This document shows positions 11,008 through 19,152 of a DNA stretch of 64,000 nt, in pieces. Every line of letters begins with the position of its first letter. The stretch's first letter is position 1. The translations under genes were made by a program, and so were the position numbers. The stretch comes from Chaenocephalus aceratus (lineage: Eukaryota; Chordata; Actinopteri; Perciformes; Channichthyidae). The stretch spans positions 1,611,482-1,675,481 of the forward strand of contig CM043798.1 in the NCBI GenBank assembly GCA_023974075.1, written 5' to 3'. The notes under the pieces are model-generated. The model had not been told where the DNA came from and did no database searches. It saw only the letters and a program-made list of their open reading frames with translations.

Positions 11008-11912
11008 ACTCTAAATCCACTGAAAGTTTCCTGTTCGCCTACCAGAGGTTCACAGCACTACGAGGTCATCCAAAGAAGATCTGGTCAGATCCAGGTACTA
11101 ACTTCGTAGGGGCTAAGCCAGTCCTAGAAGAACAGTACAGATTCCTTGCCAATCTTGACAAAGCTACACTAGAAGAGAGAGCTGCCAAGAATAGCACAGA
11201 ATGGACATGGAAAATTCATCCTGCCGATTCTCCACACCGGAACGGTGCTGCAGAAGCTGCTGTGCGCATCATCAAGAGAGCACTGCAGAGTCTGGGAGGA
11301 GAGTCGGGGCTAAGTTGGAGTGAATTCCAAACAACTCTCTACATGGCAGCCAATCTTACGAATGAAAGACCAATTGACGCCAGAACACAGAGCCGAGAAG
11401 ACAGCGTTCAGTTCATCACTCCTAACTGTCTCCTGCTCGGACGAGCATCGCAGAGTGGAGATGTCAGAACATTGGACTTCAGTGACTATCCCTACAAAAG
11501 GCTTAAAGAAATGCAAGCGCAAGTGAACAAGTTCTAGAGGCACTGGATTCAACTCGCTGGCCCTAATCTATTCGTAAGGAACAAGTGGCATACAGCCAAG
11601 AGAAATGTCGCAGTCGGAGACATCGTCTGGATTGCAGACCAAAACGCCCTGAGGGGTCAGTTCAGGATTGCAAGAGTGGTCAGTGTCAACTCGGACAGCA
11701 AAGGAATTGTGAGGGATGTCAACGTCAGAACCTTCCCAAGCTACCCTGTTCCTGTCACAAGGCCTACCACAGCAAAAGCAAATCACCAAAGATCGAAAAA
11801 GCTCAAAGAGGAGATCCCAGCGACAGTTCTTCACAGAGACGTCAGGCGACTGGTCGTCTTGCTTCCCACTGAAGAGCAGAACAAAGCGTCTGACCCAAGG
11901 TTACCTTTGTAA
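10956..11912 (+). pseudogene. Integrase catalytic core and C-terminal part, out of frame
   Basis: After the frameshift the integrase is read in the frame starting 10956. It has the second catalytic aspartate in IWSDPGTNFVGAK (~11080-11120) and the glutamate in NGAAEAAVRIIKRAL (~11240). A TAG at 11535-11537 interrupts it; the frame then resumes with a C-terminal DNA-binding region (GDIVWIADQN.., RDVRRLVVLLP) to a natural stop at 11910-11912. The change of frame equals the loss of one base, or the gain of two, in or near a GTT repeat around 10960-10972. All three D, D, E residues are present in the DNA but split over two frames. Confidence 0.88.
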
Positions 11913-11946
11913 CATGCGACCTCCCAGGTATCTCCACTGGAAAGTC

Positions 11947-11956
11947 GAGTGGGAGG
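11947..11956 (+). other. Polypurine tract
   Basis: GAGTGGGAGG directly precedes the 3' LTR and would prime plus-strand DNA synthesis. Confidence 0.7.
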
Positions 11957-12578
11957 TGTGAAGTCAACTTGAAAAATCCTCACAGGAGATCAAGGGGTTA
12001 AAAAGACGAACTGTATGTTTAGTTAAGTCATACAACTTGCCGTTCGTGGTGCACGTTAGAACGTGCGTTCTAGTTCAGTGTCATTTGTTTGTTTGATGTC
12101 CTCAAGCTAAAGCAACATGAGTGTTGATTTAAAAACGAGTGTTTTATTTATTGAGAGCTGTAGATTGGTAAAAACGGTTTGCATGCTGCTAAGGATTCAG
12201 TCTATATTTGCATTTTTAATGAGACTGCATAAGTTAAAAACTGTTTAAAACATAATTTATAAAAATACATTAAAGTAAGAACAATATTCACAAGTGTTAA
12301 AAAGTATATGTAAAGCATGTATTTTTCCATTTATTATTTGATGTGTATTGTATTTACAGTAATTATTTTTTATTTTTCATTTAAGGTTTTTTACCTTACA
12401 GCTTACAACTTACAACTTACAACATAAGCTGTACTGCAACAACAAATACCAAAGTAAAGAAAAACTCAAAAGAAACAAAGTTGTGGTCATTGTATGAGTG
12501 AAACCCAGTGAAAACCTCCTATGGACTGTACCATCCCTTTCAAGCGGGGAAACTGCAAATATACCCAAGGGCTTGACA
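11957..12578 (+). repeat. BEL 3' LTR, 622 bp
   Basis: Same ends as the 5' LTR. It lacks the ~222-bp block after GGGGTTAAAAAG. Only a handful of substitutions are visible against the 5' copy, for example near 12008, 12193, 12217 and 12222. CAGAG follows at 12579-12583. Confidence 0.95.
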
Positions 12579-12755
12579 CAGAGACATGTAGGACTCTCCG
12601 TCCACCGGCTCATCCCGGTGCCCGCCATGGGCCTCAGCGCCCCGCGAGGGGGCTGGCCCACTACGGTCCTGTTAACTTGCCCCCAAGGCAGCCTCGGTAT
12701 CCGGTGCCTAACCGTCGCCCCCCCCAGAGCCAGAGGCCGGGGGCAAGGTACTGAG
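12579..12755 (+). pseudogene. DIRS Gag remnant, C-terminal part
   Basis: The gag frame resumes after the BEL 3' LTR. It encodes a Pro/Arg-rich tail (PGARHGPQRPARGL.. PPRQPRYPVPNRRPP) ending at a stop near 12752-12754. Such basic, proline-rich Gag tails are usual in fish DIRS elements. Confidence 0.6.
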
Positions 12756-12789
12756 GGTCTGGGGCCGGCTGTTGGTTATCTCTCCCAGC

Positions 12790-13545
12790 AGCAGCTCAAC
12801 TACCAGGTAGCTCAAGCTTCAGACCCCTGGGTGGTTTCCACCTAACCCAAGGGTACAAGCTTCAGTTCCGACGCTGGCCCCCAGTCTTCAGCCGGGTCAA
12901 GATGACCACCATAAGCGACCTGGCAAAATAAATCGCCCTAAACCAGGAGCTGTCAGTCCTCCTTGCCAAGGGTGCAATCGAGCCTGTGGACCCCATCTCA
13001 CAGCCCAGGGCTTCTACTCGACCTACTTCCTGGTAAGGAAGAAAGGCGGTGGACTTCTCCCAATCCTCGATCTGAGGGGACTCAACAAGTTCCTTAAGAT
13101 TTTTCCATGTGCTGAGCACAGCGGACGTTCTTCGTACCGTGGCCAGGGGGAATGGTTCACGTCCGTCGACTTGAAGGATGCTTATTTTCATGTGCCTATT
13201 GTGCCTCATCACAGGCAGTTTCTTCATTTTGCCTTCAGAGGCCGTCATTTCCAGTTCAGGGTGCTCCCATTCGGACTCTCCCTCTCCTTAGACGACTGGT
13301 TAATCTGTGCACCATCCCGGTTACAGACGATCCAGGACACGGCTCTCCTTCTCTCTCATGTCGCCCGGATAGGCCTCATGGTGAACATGGAGAAGAGTTG
13401 TCTGAACCCCTCTCAGAGCCTAACCTTCATTGGGGTGGCTCTGGACACAGTCACTCAACCAGCGAAATCAGTGTTCTCGCCCCCACTCCTGGTAGACGTG
13501 ATGCTTTATTCTAGCAGCAGCCGACTGGATAGGCTGTCCTGCTGA
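12790..13545 (+). pseudogene. DIRS reverse transcriptase remnant
   Basis: Recognisable RT blocks in order: FYSTYFLVRKKGGG..ILDLRGLNK (~13012-13090), WFTSVDLKDAYFHVPI (~13150-13200), FAFRGRHFQFRVLPFGLSLS (~13228-13290), LDDWLICA (~13291-13315) and NMEKSCLNPSQSLTFIG (~13385-13435). The LDDW catalytic box follows directly on FGLSLS. In intact elements a longer stretch lies between them, so an internal in-frame deletion is likely. There is also a frameshift between the first block and the next. RNase H is mostly missing. The copy is non-functional. Confidence 0.75.
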
Positions 13546-14130
13546 AACTTCTTTTTTTCCCAGCTAGGTGAAGGCAGTGCTCTCGCTCCCGCTCCCTCTG
13601 CTGGTAACATGGGTGTAGTTACATCCCTTTTGTGTTCGGCGAGTAAGAGCGTTGCTCTACTTTTTCCGTTCAGCAGGTAGCTGGTGAAGGCTGTGTTCTC
13701 GCACCCCGCTCCTGCCTACGTTGCATCTGGCATTCATTATTAACTCAACCAGTGAGCGTGGTGTTCTCGCCCCCGCTCCTGGTAGGCGTGCCTAGCTGCC
13801 TGGCTAAACTGTCCTGTTACATTTCCTTATCTAATCCACCTAGGTGAATGCAGTGCTCGCTCCCGCTCTCTCTGCTGGTAACGTGGTGTAGGACATTTAC
13901 ATCCCTCTCTGTGTTCGGCGTGTAGGAGCATTGCTCTACTCTTTACGTTCAGCAGGTAGCTAGTGGAGGCTGTGTTCTTGCACCTGCTCCCGGTTACGCT
14001 GCATCTGGAATTCGTTATCAACTCAACCAGTGAAGGCAGTGTTCTCACCCCCGCTCCTGGTAGGCGTGTTGCTTGATTCTAGCAGGAGCCGCCTGGCTAG
14101 GCTGTCCTGTTAAACTTCCTTGTTTAACCC
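13455..14130 (+). repeat. ~287-bp tandem array in the DIRS 3' region
   Basis: The start motif TCAACCAGTGAAGGC..GTGTTCTCGC recurs near 13457, 13746 and 14030, giving two full units and a partial one. Each unit contains several GTGTTCTCGC..CCGCTCCTG and TCTGCTGGTAAC motifs that echo the upstream 103-bp array. It replaces most of the RNase H region. Confidence 0.75.
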
Positions 14131-14640
14131 AGCTAGGTGCGGACCTGTCCATCTGCTGCACATACTCTGCTGTGGGACGCCTTGGCGTCTCCCCAACAGG
14201 AAGGACCTCTTGTCTCAGTTGGAGGGTCGGATGTGGCACCCCGACCCCTGCCGCCTCCAGCTGTGGGTCTGGCCACTGGAGGGCCCGACCCACTGCTGAG
14301 CGACTGCATAGAGTCTGTCAGGAAGACTATTCTCAAATGCTTTCCTTCTTGCCATCACCTCAGCAAAGCGTGTAAGCGAGCTTCAGGCCTTGTCCGTGAA
14401 CAGCTCGTGTCTGAGGTGGAACTCAGATGGCTCAGGTGTCACCTTATGGCCGAACACAGCGTTCCTCCCTAAGGTGCAAGGACATATGTGCTGCGGCCAC
14501 ATGGGCATCCCAGAGCACATTCGCCAGATACTACAGGGTGAATGTTGCCGCCCCTCACCCACTGGGTGTGGTCCTCCTGCAGAGTCAGCCTAGGCCATCC
14601 TTATAGCAGGGGGAGTATTCAGACTTCCTCGTGACTCTGT
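14130..14640 (+). pseudogene. DIRS tyrosine recombinase remnant
   Basis: Fragments in several frames: a linker segment (RKDLLSQLEGRMWHPD, ~14200), a helix with the first catalytic arginine (ITSAKRVSELQALSVNSSC, ~14353-14410) and a C-terminal part with the nucleophilic tyrosine (WASQSTFARYYRVNV, ~14505-14550). The HxxR segment that normally lies between the last two is absent, which points to a deletion. In DIRS elements this enzyme replaces a DDE integrase and joins the circular DNA copy to the target. This copy cannot work. Confidence 0.65.
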
Positions 14641-14651
14641 TGGTATAGGTC

Positions 14652-14701
14652 ATCCAGTGCTAAAGCACCGCCTCTGGCGGTCAGTAAGGATGAAATAGAA
14701 C
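14652..14701 (-). repeat. DIRS right inverted terminal repeat
   Basis: Reverse complement of 1734-1783 over 50 bp. Confidence 0.9.
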
Positions 14702-14787
14702 GATAGTTACGTATGTAACTACGTTTCTATGAATACTGGATCACTCGGAATCTCTTGGTCACTCGGAATCTCGCGTTTCCGCGAGAA

Positions 14788-15065
14788 GATTCTTACTAAG
14801 AGAGAACAATTCAATATTTAAATGATAAAAATAAATGTTTTGGGTATCCTTCTGTTGAACTGTCTGTTTAAAATTAATTGAAGCATCAGACAAAAAAAGC
14901 TTTTGAAAATAATATTATATTTTGATTTAGGTCAAAATATAATATTTGTAAACCTGAAGAGTCAGTGCCAGTGCCTCACCAGCCATGAACCTCACTGCAG
15001 AAGCGTATAGACATCTAAGTTTTTTGTGCCCCACCACTTTTGTACATATAGAAACGCCACTGCAA
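14788..15065 (+). repeat. Palindrome-bearing repeat, copy 1
   Basis: Matches 52389-52638 in inverted orientation. It contains a perfect 15-bp inverted repeat around a 6-base loop (14911-14946, arm AATATTATATTTTGA). Part of it reads GTGCCCCACCACTTTTGTAC. No coding capacity; probably a non-autonomous element of unknown class. Confidence 0.65.
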
Positions 15066-15089
15066 AGAATTGCAAACAAAGCACTTATA

Positions 15090-15265
15090 TACTAATAAAG
15101 GGCTGGCTTATCTAAAGCCGGTTGAGTAGCACTTGAACTGTTTTTGCTCTATGAAACCTGATGTACTTATATGATTCTGTTTTCTTCAAGTTTGTATCTT
15201 GTTGGTCGAACGCACTTATTGTAAGTCGCTTTGGATAAAAGCGTCAGCTAGATGCAATCTAATGT
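15090..15265 (+). repeat. SINE-like 3' end
   Basis: Carries TTGTAAGTCGCTTTGG followed by ATAAAAGCGTC and a TAATGTAATG-type end, a very common teleost short-element 3' tail. The first ~70 bp (GGGCTGGCTTATCTAAAGCC..) recur inverted at 28380-28452. Confidence 0.55.
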
Positions 15266-15344
15266 AATGTATTCGGCCAGAACCAGCCATTTCCTCCTGC
15301 AGAAAGGAGACAATCTCCTCCAAGTCCGCTTCTCAAGTCACTTA

Positions 15345-15460
15345 TGAAACTACAACTTTAATCTCGTAATTATTACTTTATTCTCGTATTATTACGACTT
15401 TATTCTCGTAACTATGACTTTATTCTCGTATTATTACGACTTTATTCTCGAAATCTCTCT
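15345..15460 (+). repeat. Short tandem array, TTATTCTCGTA units
   Basis: Five or so copies of ACTTTATTCTCGTA with interspersed TTATTACG. This is a simple satellite-like motif often seen in teleost genomes. Confidence 0.8.
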
Positions 15461-15494
15461 GGTTTTTTTTCTAAGTGTGGCCCTAATACTCTGT

Positions 15495-15740
15495 CGTACC
15501 TATGCCTCCTTAGTATTACCGTATATACAATGAAATACTCTACTGTGAATAATTAGTGTTTGGTATGTTTTCCATCTACTACTTCTCCCATTCACAAATC
15601 CAAAATCAAATAAAAAAATCTAAGATTCTATTAATATGTAACAAATATATTCAATTTCAGAGCAGAAGAAACAGCCTCCAAGGGTCAAACTCTGCACATC
15701 ATTCAGCAGTGCACAGTGAAGCTCATACATTCAACTGTTT
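15495..15740 (+). repeat. ~240-bp dispersed repeat, copy 1
   Basis: Direct repeat of 50190-50433: both have CTATGCCTCCTTAGTATTACC, GTTTGGTATGTTTTCCATC and AGAGCAGAAGAAACAGCC in the same order, with small indels. Both end next to a TG-rich tract. Confidence 0.8.
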
Positions 15741-15767
15741 GAACAAGCAATACTTTGAAATGCGAAA

Positions 15768-15770
<3 letters not shown>

Positions 15771-15827
<57 letters not shown>
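15771..15827 (+). repeat. (TG)n microsatellite, 57 bp
   Basis: Uninterrupted TG dinucleotides, followed by TACGTACG. Confidence 0.98.
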
Positions 15828-15830
<3 letters not shown>

Positions 15831-15839
15831 TACGAGAGT

Positions 15840-16267
15840 CTCTTTAATACCGTTTTTCTCGGTTGCTAACACACTAAAATGCTACATAAGGCACAATTAT
15901 TTTAACTGACACTCAAAGAGCAAAACATCGGCTCAAATCTCAAAAACTCTAAACACGTTTTCAGCTTTTCACACTATTTGCAAATCAACACAGCACTTTG
16001 TGCAAACCTCTGCACACGTTGCTCCACGTGAGACACAGGCATCTGACATCAAGTCACGTGTTAGCAGGTTGAAAACACTGATATTCAAAAGGCCTCACAC
16101 ATGGACCAATGATTAAGAAGCACGTTCCACCTGACCAATCACCTGAGAGCATCATGTTGGCTCATCAATCAGGATGTTGGCACTATGAAAAGACCACAGG
16201 TGAGAACTCTCTTACAGCAACAATGGAAGCCAACATGGAAGCAAGAGGAAGAGGAAGAGGTGGGTGA
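15840..16267 (+). mobile_element. Left part of a Tc1/mariner-like (ISRm11-type?) element
   Basis: Begins near TCTCGGTTGCTAACACACTA, which resembles the ends of a fish DDE-transposon group. An acceptor-like CTCTCTTACAG is followed by ATG at 16223 and a 14-residue frame with Arg-Gly repeats (MEARGRGRGG) that stops at 16265-16267. In that group the transposase starts with an Arg-Gly-rich tail, as I remember it. The rest of the transposase is replaced by the minisatellite. Family assignment is tentative. Confidence 0.4.
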
Positions 16268-17945
16268 GAGGGAGAGGAGGAGGAAGAGCTGGGCTGAGAG
16301 TGAGAGGAAGAGGAAGAGCTGGGTGAGAGGGAGAGGAGGAGGAAGAGCTGGGTGAGAGGGAGAGGAAGAGGAAGAGGTGGGTGAGAGGGAGAGGAGGAGG
16401 AAGAGCTGGGCTGAGAGTGAGAGGAAGAGGAAGAGCTGGGCTGAGAGTGAGAGGAAGAGGAAGAGCTGGGCTGAGAGTGAGAGGAAGAGGAAGAGCTGGC
16501 TGAAAGTGAGAGGAAGAGCTGGTGAGAGTGAGAGGAGGAGGAAGAGGTGGGTGAGAGTGAGAGGAAGAGGAAGAGCTGGGCTGAGAGTGAGAGGAAGAGG
16601 AAGAGCTGGCTGAAAGTGAGAGGAAGAGCTGGGTGAGAGTAAGAGGAGGAGGAAGAGGTGGGTGAGAGGGAGAGGAGGAGGAAGAGCTGGGCTGAGAGTG
16701 AGGAGAGGAGAGCTGGTGAGAGGGAGGAGGAAAGCGGGTGAGAGGAAGAGGAGAGGTGGGAGAGTGGAGGGAAGAGGAAGAGCTGGGCTGAGAGTGAGAG
16801 GAAGAGGAAGAGCTGGCTGAGAGTAGAGGAAGAGGAAAGCTGGCTGAAAGTGAGAGGAAGAGCTGGGTGAGAGTGAGAGGAGGAGGAAGAGGTTGGTGAG
16901 AGTGAGAGTAATAGGAAGAGCTGGGCTGAGAGTGAGAGGAAGAGGAAGAGCTGGTGAGAGTGAGAGGAGGAGGAAGAGGTGGGTGAGAGTGAGAGGAAGA
17001 GGAAGAGCTGGGTGAGAGTGAGAGAGGAGGAAGAGGTGGGTGAGAGGGAGAGGAGGAGGAAGAGCTGGGCTGAGAGTGAGAGGAGAGGAAGAGCTGGGTG
17101 AGAGGGAGAGGCGGAGGAAGAGCTGGGTGAGAGGGAGAGGAAGAGGAAGAGGTGGGTGAGAGGGAGAGGAGGAGGAAAGAGCGTGGGCTGAGAGTGAGAG
17201 GAAGAGGAAGAGCTGGGCTGAGAGTGAGAGGAAAGAGGAAGAGCTGGGCTGAGAGTGAGAGGAAGAGGAAGAGCTGGCTGAAAGTGAGAGGAAGAGCTGG
17301 GTGAGAGTGAGAGGAGGAGGAAGAGGTGGGTGAGAGTGAGAGGAAGAGGAAGAGCTGGGCTGAGAGTGAGAGGAAGAGGAAGAGCTGGCTGAAAGTGAGA
17401 GGAAGAGCTGGGTGAGAGTAAGAGGAGGAGGAAGAGGTGGGTGAGAGGGAGAGGAGGAGGAAGAGCTGGGCTGAGAGTGAGAGGAAGAGGAAGAGCTGGG
17501 TGAGAGGGAGAGGAGGAGGAAGAGCTGGGTGAGAGGGAGAGGAAGAGGAAGAGGTGGGTGAGAGTGAGAGGAAGAGGAAGAGCTGGGCTGAGAGTGAGAG
17601 GAAGAGGAAGAGCTGGGCTGAGAGTGAGAGGAAGAGGAAGAGCTGGCTGAAAGTGAGAGGAAGAGCTGGGTGAGAGTGAGAGGAGGAGGAAGAGGTGGGT
17701 GAGAGTGAGAGGAAGAGGAAGAGCTGGGCTGAGAGTGAGAGGAAGAGGAAGAGCTGGGTGAGAGTGAGAGGAGGAGGAAGAGGTGGGTGAGAGTGAGAGG
17801 AAGAGGAAGAGCTGGTGGAGAGTGATAGGGAGGAGGAAGAGGTGGGTGAAGAGTGAGAGGAGGAGGGAGAGGTGGGTGAGAGTGAGAGGAGGAGGAAGAG
17901 CTGGGCTGAGAGTGAGAGTAAGAGGAAGGAGCTGGGTGAGAGTGA
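16240..17945 (+). repeat. Purine-rich minisatellite, ~30-36-bp units
   Basis: About 1.7 kb of units such as GAGAGGAAGAGGAAGAGCT with GGGCTGAGAGT or GGGTGAGAG, in higher-order mixtures. The plus strand is almost all purine. Long Ser/Pro/Leu frames on the minus strand are by-products of the repeat and not genes. The array touches an assembly gap, so its true length is unknown. Confidence 0.95.
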
Positions 17946-18045
17946 NNNNNNNNNNNNNNNNNNNNNNNNNNNNNNNNNNNNNNNNNNNNNNNNNNNNNNN
18001 NNNNNNNNNNNNNNNNNNNNNNNNNNNNNNNNNNNNNNNNNNNNN
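17946..18045. other. Assembly gap (100 N)
   Basis: One hundred N, a conventional gap of unknown size, directly at the end of the minisatellite. Confidence 0.99.
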
Positions 18046-18480
18046 CACCGGGTGATTCACTACCGCTATAATGAATTTTTCCCTCCATTCTTTGGAATAT
18101 GAGGAAATGACCTGCGTAGTCTCTCCCAGCATACACACGGTTTGATTGGCTAGCGCTTGTACTGGCAGATTTGCATAAACGGGATTTCATTGGCTGACGC
18201 TTCTGCCGAGGCGCCAAAAGTTGAACATTGCTCAACTTTTGAAGCGAGCAACGCCAGCAACGCTCCACACCGCTTCCCAAAATGCAGTTAGGCTAAAAGT
18301 GACGTCACCCCATTTAAAGTGAATGGGCAGAAGCGTTGGAAGCTTCAATGCACGCCGCTGTGTGGACGGGCCGTAAACAGTTAGCTCCATAGCTAGCAGT
18401 GAGTGAGCGTTCAGACACCTGCGCACACACTCAAACGGACTCGTGTGCCTGACTCTACCAACAGGCTTTCATGATTCTGT
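18046..18480. repeat. Unclassified short element with hairpin
   Basis: Contains a 25-bp hairpin at 18216-18240 (AAAGTTGA..TCAACTTT), GTGACGTCACCCC and a stretch ending TGTGTGGACGGGCC. These motifs recall teleost non-autonomous DNA transposons. No edges or target duplication could be fixed. Confidence 0.35.
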
Positions 18481-19146
18481 TTAGGCGAGTATAAGCCATG
18501 ATCGTAAACTTGGTGTTTACCCTTCAGGCTTCGCGTCGGGATCTTCGGGGCAGTTGAATGTTATGCACCCTCTATTCAAAAAAGAGAACGGTGCGAAAAA
18601 TACTAACAAACAAATTGTGTCAGGTCCGCCGTGACCTGCTCCGCTGCGCGTGCATAATTTCCAAAGTGCTTTCCACAGCAATGACACACATCTGTGGATA
18701 ATCATTACTACGAAAATGGTTAAAGCAACCATCACTAAACGCCCAGCACCACTGCATCTACTGCAGACCGTAGCAACAGGTCAGATGGGGACATCCCGTG
18801 ACCCTCCGTTGTGGACACTACTGTTGTACTGTGTACTACAACTTACTCCCGTCTGACTCGCCGCCCTCGCCCCCGGAGCAGCAGTCTTCGTCGCCCGAAA
18901 CTACGCCGCCCCTCTGCGGCCCGCAGGTGCCAGGATACCACAGAACAGAGCCTGCCCAGGTATATCTAAACAAGTACCCGTCTGTACAGTGGGGTAGGCG
19001 GTCATTTTGCAGCTAAAAAATAGACAATGGATATTCATGTGAAAATAGTGCCATATTCTGCCATGCCTGTAGACATTTTGGGTAACAAATAATGCACACA
19101 ATAGCACAGATGCCTTCACCACGAATGACTACAAAATATCTCATAT
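18481..19146. other. No gene recognised
   Basis: Unique-looking DNA with a GC-rich patch at 18850-18930. Short open frames lack known domains. Confidence 0.4.
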
Positions 19147-19152
19147 CCAAGC

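Larger units (their letters stand above)
4833..12578 (+). mobile_element. BEL/Pao LTR retrotransposon
   Basis: A 7.75-kb element with TG..CA LTRs, a CAGAG duplication on both sides, gag and pol on the plus strand and a purine tract before the 3' LTR. The domain order is Gag, zinc fingers, protease, RT, RNase H/A17 region, integrase. The LTRs differ by only a few substitutions, so the insertion is recent, but the coding region has three lesions: one stop between gag and pol, one frameshift in integrase and one stop near the end of integrase. This copy therefore looks non-autonomous, although relatives in the genome may be active. It sits inside the gag of the DIRS element. Confidence 0.95.
1734..14701 (+). 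mobile_element. Degenerate DIRS-like element, split by a BEL element
   Basis: The unit is bounded by 50-bp inverted repeats (1734-1783 and 14652-14701) that match over their whole length. In order it holds a ~103-bp tandem array, a Gag remnant, a reverse transcriptase remnant, a ~287-bp tandem array and a tyrosine-recombinase remnant. Gag, RT and YR in one element with inverted rather than direct terminal repeats is the hallmark of DIRS retrotransposons. Every coding part carries frameshifts, stops or deletions, so the copy is dead. Without the nested BEL element it is about 5.2 kb. The true right edge may lie slightly further on, because sequence to about 14750 (a near-palindromic GTTACGTATGTAAC and CTATGAATACTGGAT) resembles a terminal extension. 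Confidence 0.8.

Noticed and set aside
16169..18280. Minus-strand frames of 651-703 codons rich in Ser, Pro and Leu
   Set aside because: They only read through the purine-rich minisatellite and the run of N. Every frame of the repeat is open because the unit lacks stops.
18046..18480. Right half of the transposon that begins near 15840
   Set aside because: No inverted match to the left end was found after the gap, and the motifs look like a different short element.
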